DNA of 64,000 bases from Paraescarpia echinospica (lineage: Eukaryota > Annelida > Polychaeta > Sabellida > Siboglinidae), in assembly GCA_020002185.1 (NCBI GenBank), contig CM034544.1, positions 916,823 through 980,822 on the forward strand, written 5' to 3'. Shown piece by piece: positions 47,266 through 60,949 of this stretch. Under the pieces are notes generated by a model, which saw nothing but the letters and a program-made list of their open reading frames with translations, was not told where the DNA came from and ran no database searches. Made by a program: the position numbers and the translations under genes. How positions within the stretch are numbered: the first letter of the stretch is position 1; each line of letters opens with the position of its first letter.

Positions 47266-50200
47266 AGTGGCTCCTATGATAGTTGGTAATATATATAGGC
47301 CTCCACGAGACTTAAATTGTGATTACAAACAATTCATTGAAGAATTTGCATCATTATTATCACAATTTGATTTCAAAAAATCTGAAGTTATTATTGCTGG
47401 GGATTTTAATATAAACTTGCTTAAAATTAATGACAAAGAATATTGTAGTGAGTTTTACGACACCCTAACAGGATTCAGTTTCTTTCAAAAAATAACATTC
47501 CCAACCAGATTGTTTGCCCTAAATGGCTCATTGATCGACAATCTGTTTTGTAAAGTTAGTCAATTAATGCTACAATCAATAGCAGGTATCTTAATCAAAC
47601 AATTCTCAGACCATCAACCATATTTTATATTTATTGACACTGCTCCGGTTAAAAAATGTACTCCTAAATTAGTTAAAATACATTTACAGAATGAAACAGC
47701 TATGTCAAATTGTGCTTATGAAATAATCAACTCAAATATTATAGAGAAATTAGATAACGACCCGTTGCACGATCCAAATAACAATTACAAAATAATCATT
47801 GATGTATTCGAAAAGGCAAATAGTAATCACATGCCATTTAAATTAGTGACGTTTAATAAATATAAACATAACAACTCCCTCTGGATAACAAATGGTATAC
47901 TCAAATCCATAAAATACAGAGACAATCTATATAAACAGCTTAAGATGTCAAAGCCAACATCTATTGATTATTTCATTTAAAAAACAAACTTAAAATCTTA
48001 TAATGGTATCCTAAAAAGAAGCATCAGAATAGTCAATTGTTTACATTATGAACAATTGTTTAACAGGTACAAAAATGACACAAGGAAAATTTGGAAAACT
48101 ATAAATGAAATTCTGACCCAACAAAAAAGATCATTAACTGAATATTTTAGAGAAGGAGAACACAAAATAACTGACAATGTGGAAATTGCTAATACCTTTA
48201 ATGTATATTTTACAAACATAGGAAAACACCTAGCAAACCAAATAAAAAATCATAGTTATTATCTGACAGGAAGATCTGAAATGCTTTTCCAATTCCAAGA
48301 AATAAACGAAGAGTCAATTCTCAGTATAATTGATAATTTCTCTGCAAAAACCAGTAGTGGCTGTGATGGAATTACATTGAAACAAATAAAATATTTAAAA
48401 TTTATTTTAATAAAACCCTTAACATTACTTCTTAATCAAATATTAAAAACTGGAATTTTCCGAGATAAGATGAAAATTGCAAAAGTTATTCCTATCTTTA
48501 AAAATGATGACGAAACATTATTTCATAACTACAGACCGATATCTCTGCTACCAGTAATTTCTAAGATTATCGAAAAGTTATGCATAATCAGATATATTCA
48601 TATTTTACTGAACACCAACTTTTTAATGCTAATCAGTACGGATTTAAATCTGATCACTCAACTGAATATGCCATTATGGAAGTTATCGACCATACAATAA
48701 TCGCACTGGATTCTAATGAAACACCCATTAATATATTTTTAGACTTATCAAAAGCTTTCGATACTTTAGACCACTCAATGTTATTAAGTAAACTACATCT
48801 GTATGGAATAGGCGAATCTGCCTTAAACCTAATGGAAAGTTATTTGAAAAATAGAAAATAGTACGTTATTTACAACGATACCATTTCGGAAACACTGCCT
48901 ATTACTACAGGAGTGCCACAGGGTTCTATACTGGGCCCACTTTTGTTTTTAATTTACATAAATTACTTACCAAAGTCAAGTGAAATATTTAAATTCGTAA
49001 TGTATGCGGACGATACAACTTTATTTACAACTATCCAATCTTTAAACATATGTCCAAAAGACGTCGAACAACTTTTAAATACAGAATTAAACAAGGTAAA
49101 TGAATGGCTGAAAATAAATAAACTGTCTGTAAATACAAAGAAATCCAAATATATAATACACAAACTAAGAAACAAACAAGTCAACAATTTCCTACTTAAT
49201 ATAGATGAAACCAGAATCGAAAGAGTCCAAAACTTTAATCTTCTTGGGGTGACTTTGCAAGAAAACCTAAGCTGGGATATTCATATTAAAAATATTTCAA
49301 TCAAATGTTCTAAATTGTTAGGCATATTAAACAAACTAAAACGGTTTTTACCAGTAAATATAAAAGTTACTTTGTATAGCTCTTTAATGTTACCGTACAT
49401 TAATTATGGCCTAATGATATGGGGTTTTAAATGTAACAGAATCATCAAACTACAAAAAAAGTGATGAGAATAATATGTTTAGCAAAATATAATGAACATA
49501 CTGAGCCGCTGTTCAAGAAACTAAACATCCTTAATGTAACAGATATGCTGCACTTACAGAAATTGAAACTATACTATAAATATGTCCATATGACATTACC
49601 AGCATATTTGCAAAATTTACCATTTACGCTAAATAAAAATGTTCACAACATTAATACACGGATACATGACAACATCCATACAAATAGAGCAAAACATGAC
49701 TTTGCCAAACGATGCTTTCGGTTTGATATTCCATTACTAATAAATAATACTGCACCTTACATAAGGAACAAAATTTTAACACACAGCCTTCAAGGATTTA
49801 TTAGTTATGCCAAAATATGCTTTCTACAAAATTACAGAATACAGTGCTCTTTGCCAAATTGTTATATATGTGGACATTCTGAATAACTAACAAATAATTA
49901 TATCTTGTTTTAATCTTATTACTTCTGTTAATTTATGTACACAATGTACTGTTATTAATATGTCTGATGTAGTTGTAACCATCTGCCTGTTATAAAAGTA
50001 AGATAACTTTTTATATTTTTGTTTTTGAGATTTTGACATCTATTATTTGGTAATATAATTCTAATGCTTGTGTAACCGATACTGCATCTGATAGTATGCA
50101 CTTGTGTTGTTATCATTTTATCGAAAGTGTTTAAGTAAGCCAAATATACTATGTTGAAAATTAATTAAGGGGGTGGCTGCTACGAGAGCGACCAATACTG

Positions 50201-50497
50201 GTCTTAGTGGCAGTCTCCCTGACCCTTGTTTTTGTTTATCTACAGCTACCTGATAGTTCATGATTAAGATGTTGCTAATTGATTATTATCATACATTGAT
50301 TGTTTTTACTTTTATGTTATATATTCTACTTTATAATACATGGATTTTGTACTTATTATCTCAACACATATTCAGTTTTTCATAATTGAGCTGCAGGTAG
50401 TTATGGGTTTTTGATAATGATACCGATTTTGTTTGTACATATGGGTCAAATAAACACTTCCGATTCCGATTCCGATTCCGATTCCGATTCCGATTCC
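47266..50497 (+). mobile_element. LINE copy 2, 5'-truncated, jockey/CR1/L2 group
   Basis: Starts inside the endonuclease domain, runs through the complete reverse transcriptase and C-terminal region, then a 3' UTR of about 600 bp ending GGGTCAAATAAACACTTCCG and six or so GATTCC units (50461-50497). A 3' end made of short tandem repeats rather than poly(A) is typical of the L2/CR1 group. No target-site duplication could be identified by eye. Confidence 0.87.
47267..49886 (+). pseudogene. ORF2 pseudogene: APE endonuclease and reverse transcriptase
   Basis: Endonuclease C-terminal half: GDFN at 47399-47410 and SDH at 47606-47614. Reverse transcriptase: YRPISLLPVISKIIEKL near 48530-48580, LDLSKAFD at 48739-48762, PQGSILGPL from 48916 and an intact YADD catalytic box at 49003-49014. 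A C-terminal domain with FKKLNILNV follows to the stop at 49884-49886. Inactivating lesions: in-frame stops at 47978-47980 and 48859-48861, and frameshifts near 48580 and 49460 (the latter at an A6 run). The endonuclease N-terminus is missing. A relatively young but dead copy. Confidence 0.88.
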
Positions 50498-50670
50498 AAT
50501 ATGAGAGTGACTGTCAGTCATAATAGGAGTGACTGGCCCCTTTAAAACACACGACATGACACATGTATATATTGAATAGATATGCCTTCATATTGTTTAT
50601 GTTAACTTCTATTGTTACACACACTGTATATCGGGGTCAAAATAAACTGTCTTGTTCTTGTCCTTGTCAC
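50498..50670 (+). mobile_element. Second LINE 3' end with a different hexamer-like tail
   Basis: Ends GGGGTCAAAATAAACTGTCT followed by TGTTCTTGTCCTTGTC (to 50668). The GGGTCAAAATAAAC core parallels the end of LINE copy 2 (GGGTCAAATAAAC), but the tail unit is TTCTTG/TCCTTG. Probably a very short truncated insertion of a related element. Confidence 0.55.
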
Positions 50671-50896
50671 GTTAGGACGCAAGTTCGCTATAGTACTTGT
50701 ACTCGTACCGAGCGGACAGATTCAGAAACTTCCGTGACTTGAAACAAACAGCTGTGATCGGACAGAAATTGACATTGAAACGGCCGTTGTTGATTTATTT
50801 TAGTTAGGTTTGGACTCACTTTACATGCTTTCATAGCACGTACAGAAATTAATCACTTGTAACTCACTCAACACATAGAACAGTCGTTTCTTTCAC
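50671..50896. other. Unique spacer
   Basis: Nothing recognised. Confidence 0.5.
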
Positions 50897-51043
50897 AGGG
50901 GGTCCATACATGACGGGGGTCTTTACATGACGGGGGTCCGTGCGTGACGGGGGTCCAAGCATGACGGGGGTCCATACATGACGAGGGTCTTTACATGACG
51001 GGGGTCCGTGCGTGACGGGGGTCCAAGCATGACGGGGGTCCAT
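50897..51043. repeat. 17-bp tandem repeat, about 9 copies
   Basis: Units of GGGGGTCCATACATGAC with CTTTACATG, CGTGCGTG and CAAGCATG variants. The four-variant order repeats, so the real unit is a 68-bp tetramer duplicated about twice. Confidence 0.92.
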
Positions 51044-51163
51044 TTAAAACATCACTCCGGCACACCTTCATTCTAACACTAACTCGCCTTCTCTGGAAAA
51101 CATTCAGTCACGCTGCAATTACTCGCATATTTGTTCAAGTGCATGTATGCTATTCACAATATA

Positions 51164-51925
51164 CAACCACCTCACATACGGATCACCTCGGTAATAAAAA
51201 CACCCAACACACGGGTCACCTCGGTAATACAACCCCCTAACACTACGATCACCTCAGTAATACAGGCACCTCACACTACGGTCACCTCGGTAATACACCC
51301 ACCTCACACTACAGTCAACTCGGTAATACACCCACCTCACACTACGGTCACCTCGGTAATAAAAACACCCAACACACGGGTCACCTCGGTAATACAACCA
51401 CCTAACACTACGATCACCTCAGTAATACAGGCACCTCACACTACGGTCACCTCGGTAATACACCGACCTCACACTACGATCACCTCGATAATACAACCAC
51501 CTCAGACTATGGTCACCTCGGTAATACAACCACCTCACAATACGATCACCTCGATAATACAACCACCTCAAACTACGGTCATATCGGTAATACAACCACC
51601 TAATACTACGACCACCTCGATAATACAACCACCTCACACTACGATCACCTCGATAATACAACCACATCAGACTATGGTCACCTCGGTAATACAACCACCT
51701 CACAATACGATCACCTCGATAATACAACCACCTCAAACTACGGTCACCTCGGTAATACAACCACCTAATACTACGATCACCTCGATAATACAACCACCTC
51801 ACACTACGATCACCTCGATAATACAACCACCTCACACTACGGTCACCTCGGTAATAAAACCACCTCAAACTACGGTCACCTCGGTAATAAAACCACCTCA
51901 AACTACCGTCACCTCGGTAATGCAA
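51164..51925. repeat. Minisatellite, 33-bp unit, about 23 copies
   Basis: Units of ACCTCGGTAATACAACCACC plus TCACACTACGGTC. The 11-codon period gives a 268-aa plus-strand frame and a 168-aa minus-strand frame; both are considered incidental. Longer blocks repeat (for example the AAAAACACCCAACACACGGG segment near 51196 and 51361). Confidence 0.94.
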
Positions 51926-52065
51926 CTCACACTATAGTTCCACTGATGCGGTGACCTTGTTATTCGGGTCATTTTCGTCTGCTCCTGACGGCCACATAAA
52001 CCGTGCTGTTACACAGTACTCGTGTAAACAGCTGAGCGAACTGAAGCAATGTGAAGCGAACAAAA

Positions 52066-53378
52066 CGAATAAACATGTGCTTTCAAGACAGTTGGGATGA
52101 ATTGTTGGTATCCGGAATAAACACGTGCTTTCAAGACAGTTGGGATGAATTGTTGGTATCCGGAATAAACACGTGCTTTCAAGACAGTTGGGATGAATTG
52201 TTGGTATCCGGAATAAACACGTGCTTTCAAGACAGTTGGGATGAATTGTTGGTATCCGGAATAAACACGTGCTTTCAAGACAGTTGGGATGAATTGTTGG
52301 TATCCGGAATAAACACGTGCTTTCAAGACAGTTAGGATGAATTGTTGGTATCCGGAATAAACACGTGCTTTCAAGACAGTTGGGATGAATTGTTGGTATC
52401 CGGAATAAACACGTGCTTTCAAGACAGTTGGGATGAATTGTTGGTATCCGGAATAAACACGTGCTTTCAAGACAGTTGGGATGAATTGTTGGTATCCGGA
52501 ATAAACACGTGCTTTCAAGACAGTTGGGATGAATTGTTGGTATCCGGAATAAACACGTGCTTTCAAGACAGTTAGAGTGAATTGTAGGTATCCGAAATAA
52601 ACACGTGCTTTCAAGACAGTTGGGATGAATTGTTGGTATCCGGAATAAACACGTGCTTTCAAGACAGTTGGGATGAATTGTTGGTATCCGGAATAAACAC
52701 GTGCTTTCAAGACAGTTGGGATGAATTGTTGGTATCCGGAATAAACACGTGCTTTCAAGACAGTTGGGATGAATTGTTGGTATCCGGAATAAACACGTGC
52801 TTTCAAGACAGTTGGGATGAATTGTTGGTATCCGGAATAAACACGTGCTTTCAAGACAGTTGGGATGAATTGTTGGTATCCGGAATAAACACGTGCTTTC
52901 AAGACAGTTGGGATGAATTGTTGGTATCCGGAATAAACACGTGCTTTCAAGACAGTTGGGATGAATTGTTGGTATCCGGAATAAACACGTGCTTTCAAGA
53001 CAGTTAGAGTGAATTGTAGGTATCCGGAATAAACACGTGCTTTCAAGACAGTTAGAGTGAATTGTAGGTATCCGGAATAAACACGTGCTTTCAAGACAGT
53101 TAGAGTGAATTGTAGGTATCCGGAATAAACACGTGCTTTCAAGACAGTTGGGATGAATTGTTGGTATCCGGAATAAACACGTGCTTTCAAGACAGTTAGA
53201 GTGAATTGTAGGTATCCGGAATAAACACGTGCTTTCAAGACAGTTGGGATGAATTGTTGGTATCCGGAATAAACACGTGCTTCCAAGACAGTTGGAGTGA
53301 ATTGTAGGTATCCGGAATAAACATGTGCTTTCAAGACAGTTGGAGTGAATTGTTGGTATCCAGAATAAACACGTGCTT
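52066..53378. repeat. Minisatellite, 48-bp unit, about 27 copies, very homogeneous
   Basis: Units of GGAATAAACACGTGCTTTCA plus AGACAGTTGGGATGAATTGT plus TGGTATCC. Most units are identical; a minority have GTTAGAGTGAATTGTAGG. The 16-codon period leaves a 460-aa minus-strand frame open. Near-identity indicates recent expansion or conversion. Each unit places a forkhead-like ATAAACA next to a CACGTG E-box. Confidence 0.96.
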
Positions 53379-54358
<980 letters not shown>

Positions 54359-55130
54359 AACTGAAGTTATTTATTTAGACCCATATATACATCAACGCGA
54401 TCAAATAATCTCGAGTGGGTCGCACGTGACCCAGTCGACGCCATTCAGTGGGCAGATTGCGCTCGGCGCCACTCGGAGCAACGGGCACCTCCTGGACACA
54501 CTTCCGCCCTCCTAGACACACTTCCGCCGGGATTGCCGCGATTCCTTCCGCGCACGCGCCGCGCGCGACAACGAAATTGATTACGTTGTCATCGTCGTCA
54601 CCGTTGCTGGGCGACCGTGCGCCCGCGCACTCGCGGCTCCTCGGCACGAGTGGCGCCCGGCGACATTGATACGATCTTTAGAAACCGATTGTGGCGGCTC
54701 GGCCCGAGAACAATGGCCCGGCTAGGCCCGGCTAGCCGTATTGTCCGTCGCGGCGAAAATCTATATTGAAACTGAATGCAATTGAATGGCGCCTTTCTGC
54801 GGACATTATCGCGCGCCGCCAAAATATATTGTTGGTATTTTCAAAGGCCCCATTCTTGGCGTGTTACATATTTTATTGCCTAAGCGCAGTCGCCCATCTT
54901 TTCTTTAAAGCCGCCGTCTATGCCAGCGTGGCTCCAGAGGAGGTTGGCCAGGCTGGCGGCTGGCGGCGAACGGAGAGAGAGGCTCTCCGGCCGCTCGTCC
55001 GCTCTCCTACACCCGCTCGACGGCCAGTGGCCGGTCGCCGTGAGAGCAGCCATGATGGCAGGCGGCTGGCGGAGATGTGATATGCGGCCACCGAGTGATT
55101 GACGTCCGTCAGGTGAGTGAAGTTGACACC
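54359..55130. promoter_or_regulatory. GC-rich island with clustered SOX-type motifs
   Basis: CpG-rich single-copy DNA 5.8 kb upstream of SoxB1. ATTGT/ACAAT cores occur at 54688-54692, in GAACAATGGC (54708-54717), at 54740-54744 and in ATTGTT (54828-54833), with TCAAAGG at 54841-54847. It ends with a strong splice-donor-like CAGGTGAGTG near 55110. It could be an enhancer or the first exon of an upstream transcript. Small open frames show no domain. Function is inferred. Confidence 0.42.
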
Positions 55131-55923
55131 TCAGTCGAGTCAAGCAACAACTCCCGTCAGCTCTCCTACACCTAAACTCACGCAACTCGCGTTGTTCGAT
55201 GTCAATAGTATTACCACAAGATTGTGTACACTATAGGGCGACGGCGTACGCCTGCACGCGATGTTGTACGTCATAGTGCGCTGTGTACGCTATGAGCGGT
55301 GATAGGGTTTAACGTTGTTTGTGTTGGCGTTTCACTAAATAAGTGAATTTCATTCGTACCGGATCCACTGCATCCGTTGACGTGTTACTAGGCGGTTAAC
55401 AGCAAACATAATGACACATCCCCGATGTACGAACTCCCTCAAGTACACGCGCACAGACGCACGCACATACACCCGCACACATATACCCACCCACATGTTG
55501 GCGGTAGAATGTGGTCGCGGATGAGAGCTCATTGAGGGCAGCACGCTCCATTGCACCGACAGCACGCCTATTTCGGGAGTTCTGGCGCTGTGGAATGGCA
55601 TTCTGCGTGGCCCGTCACCACTGTATACCGAGTGAGTGCGTTTATCTCCCTGCGTGTGCGAGCATGCGTGCATGCAGGTCGCAGCAAGTATAGAGATATA
55701 TAAAACCTTAACGTGCCCTCTCCCGCTAGTGCAAGATCTCGCTAACAACGCAGTAGAACAGTTGCTATACAGCAATACTGGCATACTGGGCGCGTGGATG
55801 AAACGTTGTATTTTAAAATTCGAACTGTTAATATACGTTGCATAGCGAGAAATATAATTATACGAAACATTATTTGCACCAACAAAATATTTTGGTGATT
55901 TTGAGAACACTGGTTTCGGAGGT

Positions 55924-55925
<2 letters not shown>
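55131..55925. other. Unique spacer
   Basis: Mixed composition. A CA/CG-rich patch lies at 55445-55495. A 186-aa minus-strand frame at 55350-55910 has no recognisable domain and reads through low-complexity sequence; not called. Confidence 0.5.
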
Positions 55926-55958
<33 letters not shown>

Positions 55959-55984
55959 TCAATAAAAATGGCTGACCATTAGGA

Positions 55985-56021
<37 letters not shown>

Positions 56022-56040
56022 TATATATATATATATATTA
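55926..56040. repeat. TA microsatellites flanking a short unique segment
   Basis: (TA)n at 55926-55957 and 55987-56039, separated by about 30 unique bases, with a CACACA break near 56011. Confidence 0.95.
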
Positions 56041-57050
56041 TGTATATGTCTTTATAGACATCGTTAGTACAGACTATAGTGCACACGAATGTATCATTTG
56101 ATAAAGCGGTTTCAAAGACTCATATTTGATCTATTTATTTGCGGTTTAAGGTAGGATTGCGTCTGTGGTCCCCCGCTGCTGCCAAACCCCTGCAACTCGT
56201 GGGTAGGGGGAGGTGTAGAAGGCACCCCGCGCTCTTTGATGTCCCGCGTGGTGTGGGATACAACGCCGCTTGGCGTCATTTAAAGGGGCAACTAATGCCA
56301 CCTAACAACCCTCCTTTGAGCGGGCCGGACAACGCCCCGTGAGGGTGGCGTATACATCCAGGTGGCCTGCCTTTGATGTCGTCCGAGTGCGGTTATTCCC
56401 CGGGCTGACCCGGCTGCCTAGTGCAAAGGTTGCGTCAGTTTGCCTCGATCATTTAGTGTTGATTATACTCGCATTCTTGGCGTCCTCTCTTCGTAAATTG
56501 ACCAAGATTGCATCTTGTTTATTTGAATAATTTTACTTCGACTTCACTTAATTTCTTGTCTATTTCTCTGTTTCCTTTGCTATTGGTTTTATTTACATTA
56601 TTATCGATTTCACGGCATGATCTATGTTCGCCTTCCTTGTTGTTTTTCGATTTAGTAGTAATTTATTTCAATTTCAGTAATATATTTGTTGTAGGTTTTA
56701 TTGGTTTTTCTTTGTCATTGTGTCACATTATCGTTTATGTCATGTGTCATATATTTACTGTGTATTTAGTGCGCCTACAGGGGCCCAGTCTCCTCGCATT
56801 GTGTAAGCGACAACCAACACACACGCGCTCGCATTGTTGCCGATTAATTGTAAATATAAAATGCAGTAACGAAAGGTTGACGTAATTAGGTTGATAGCGC
56901 AACGCGCAAACTGTGCCAATACAAAGAAGAGCCGCCCGAGAGGGCAGAAGCACAAAAGACACAGTTTGTTTAGTTGACAATAGGATGAAATTGGTTTTGC
57001 GAAGATTTATTGGCAACAGTCAAACACGTTTACAGTGGCCTTCGACACGT
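56041..57050. other. GC-rich block followed by T-rich block, unidentified
   Basis: 56139-56440 is GC-rich with features reminiscent of a retrotransposon 5' UTR (compact GC-rich leader, abrupt edges), and 56500-56760 is T-rich. No protein domain was found in any frame, so the identity is open. Small open frames (up to 125 aa) are not called. Confidence 0.35.
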
Positions 57051-57148
57051 ATGCACGCATGCACGCATGCACGCATGCATGCGCGCGTACGCACACGCAT
57101 GCGCATGCACGCATGCACATGCTACCACACACTACACAAACACACACA

Positions 57149-57220
<72 letters not shown>

Positions 57221-57390
57221 AAACGAATTAATTCGATATATATATATATATATCAAATGAATTCGTTGACATTATGAATCAATTTATATAACCATATATA
57301 AATATAATAAATATAATATATATATATATATTTGATAACAATATATATATATTTGATAATAATATATAAAATATATATATTATTATTATT
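57051..57390. repeat. GCATGCAC, CA and TA compound microsatellite
   Basis: ATGCACGC steps at 57051-57120, (CA)n at 57150-57188, then (TA)n and TATATT-rich sequence to 57390. Confidence 0.93.
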
Positions 57391-57960
57391 CAAAATCATA
57401 TAAGTTCGACCTTGTAAGTGAATTATTCGTATACGTTGCAACAGGCCTAGTGTCCGAGTGTCGAGTGTCGAGTGTCCGAGTTAATTGTCGCTGACCCTAA
57501 TCCTTGTTTAATCGTCCGATGCGTCGACACGTAACTACATGTTTGTGTCGCCAAAATGATGCAACTAAAGGATGTAGCAACAATATTCAGCAACAACATT
57601 CAGCCACAACATTCAGCAACAACCGGGTATTTCCCGACATAGAAAACATATACTTTCTTTCACGACTGTAAATATCCGTTTCGTTTCGCCGAGATGCGAC
57701 GTTGTTGATTTCGCCGTGTTTACGAGTAGGTCCTCACGGAGATGTAAATAGATCGCTTCCACGGAATTGACGCGTCCCGTCATTGTGAGACGCGCGGCCG
57801 ACTAGCGGCACATCAATCAGCCGTCCAGTGAGGCAGGCTTCACGACATAGGGAGGTTTTGTCAACATAGGGAGGTATTGAATGTAGTAGTTTATTCCGTT
57901 CCGACCGTCTTCAATATGTCATCAATAATTATTTCATAGAAATGTACAGGTATACATAAA
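57391..57960. other. Unique spacer with small repeats
   Basis: GTGTCCGAGTGTCGAGTGTC near 57450-57475 and three copies of ATTCAGCAACAAC-type units near 57585-57625. No gene. Confidence 0.5.
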
Positions 57961-57972
57961 TAAATAAATGAA

Positions 57973-58014
<42 letters not shown>

Positions 58015-58016
58015 TA

Positions 58017-58072
<56 letters not shown>

Positions 58073-58092
58073 ATATACATATATGTGAATGC
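57961..58092. repeat. TA microsatellite
   Basis: (TA)n of about 110 bp with GTACA interruptions near 58018. Confidence 0.95.
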
Positions 58093-58152
58093 TTCCCAGA
58101 GAAATCGAGATGGTGTTTGATTGAAGGATGGATAAGAACTTTCCTTTATTAC

Positions 58153-58189
<37 letters not shown>

Positions 58190-58235
58190 GTACATATATA
58201 TATATATATGTACATATATATATATATATATACAA

Positions 58236-58315
<80 letters not shown>

Positions 58316-58375
58316 GTAATAAAGGAAAGTTCTTATCCATCCTTCAATCAAACACCATCTCGATTTCTCTGGGAA
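58093..58375. repeat. Perfect inverted repeat, 66-bp arms around TA-rich loop
   Basis: The left arm 58093-58160 (starting TTCCCAGAGAAATCGAGATG, ending TTACATTTATAT) is matched exactly in reverse complement by 58310-58375 (ending TTTCTCTGGGAA). The spacer is about 150 bp of (TA)n with GTACAT interruptions, itself roughly self-complementary, so the whole block can fold into one long hairpin. It may be a foldback/MITE-like element or an inverted-duplication artefact. Confidence 0.92.
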
Positions 58376-59670
<1,295 letters not shown>

Positions 59671-59671
<1 letters not shown>

Positions 59672-60341
59672 TCGCACACGACAACGTGCACACACACTTT
59701 GTACGCAGATACACGAAATTATTTTGTTTTACATATTGAAATGCGATACTTTATTATAAAAAGCAATTAAAAATGTATACACTCGTCCGTGGACGCGGCT
59801 TCATTGCGCTGCGTTTAGCGATCCCAGCGATAAAATGTTATTTTATAAAAATGACATTTCTCATCGAAAACACCCGAGATGTTCAAAGTGCGCGTTATTC
59901 ATAATTAATATCGTAATGTCGCTTTAATATCAAAGTAATTTGTTATAGCTTCCTCTGACCTTTAGAGAAACATTTTAAAATGATGCTAGTATTTATGGCG
60001 ATACACTGAGAAGGTTAGTTCGTTGGTGATATTGGACAAGGTCCTGACGCCTTGGTATGTCAACACACTGTCACTCGGTTCTCAGGCAGTGAGGAGTTGC
60101 TACAACGAACACACCGTTGTTGTCGACACGTCTGGTGCTCCAGGTAAACGAACTACGCCAGGAACCCAAACATAGAACCGCGCGCTGGCTCACCGTTACG
60201 GGTGCACATTTCTTGCGTTGAACACTTGATTAAAATACTAGTTTTTTGTCGAAAGACCGCTAGCTCTTATTATGTACGTGTCCGACGTGTTCTGTACCTG
60301 TTTGGCCGAAATAGAAGTTAGCTGAGTGACACCAGAATACA
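59671..60341. other. Unique sequence upstream of SoxB1
   Basis: Single-copy sequence with no exon recognised. It is part of the 5' flank of SoxB1. Confidence 0.5.
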
Positions 60342-60949
60342 TATATAAATAGCTCGCGCTGGGGTTAATTGTGCGATTTTACCCGGCCGAGCACCGCAAG
60401 GGGGTATAGATAACATGTTATTTACGCTCGGCCGTGCACGCGAACTGCCGGCTGACCGTGGGAACGCCGTCCGCTAGCGGCCGACTCAGGCCCGGACTTG
60501 TCGCCGGACCCAGCACAGCCACGGTGCTGCCAAGGAGCGCAGTGGAGGCAGCGAGTTGACAGCGAGAGACGCCGAATTCACGCCTGAACGCACCCGACAC
60601 GCCAGCCGCTACCGTGCACAAGCCACGCCCACTCACGCGCTAGGCACCTGCTGATTGGTCGCGGCGGCGACGAATGGCGGAGTCGTCAGCGCTGGTTGGC
60701 GCTAGGCGAGCGAGACAGTCAATAACACAGACCTGACGCCGGCGTTGTTCGCTTAAAGAAAAGAAACCACCGTCTAGAGAAGAAGACTGCCGTGGTTCGG
60801 GCGCGTTGAAAGCCGTTTTTCAAAGTCGCCATTTATATCTGGCGCCTTCATTGTGCCGTGGCCATTCATCTATTGAGCGCACGGTGCTCAATACAGTGAG
60901 TCCGGCTCCATACAGGACTCGCCGCTTAACGACGTAACATTGTCTGGAG
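60342..60949 (+). promoter_or_regulatory. Probable SoxB1 promoter and 5' UTR
   Basis: TATATAAATAG at 60342-60352 is a good TATA-like element, followed by GC-rich sequence with a KLF/SP-type CCACGCCCAC (60623-60632), an E-box CACCTG near 60645 and an inverted CCAAT box ATTGG (60654-60658). SOX-like CATTGTG lies near 60850. Two promoter readings are possible: TATA-driven near 60370 with a 5' UTR of about 580 bp, or a CCAAT/GC-box start around 60700-60800. The transcription start cannot be fixed from sequence. Confidence 0.5.

Noticed and set aside
51131..51937. 268-aa plus-strand frame with 11-aa repeats (TSVIQPP type)
   Set aside because: A 33-bp array with a comparably open minus strand. It resembles a Pro/Thr-rich structural protein only by composition.
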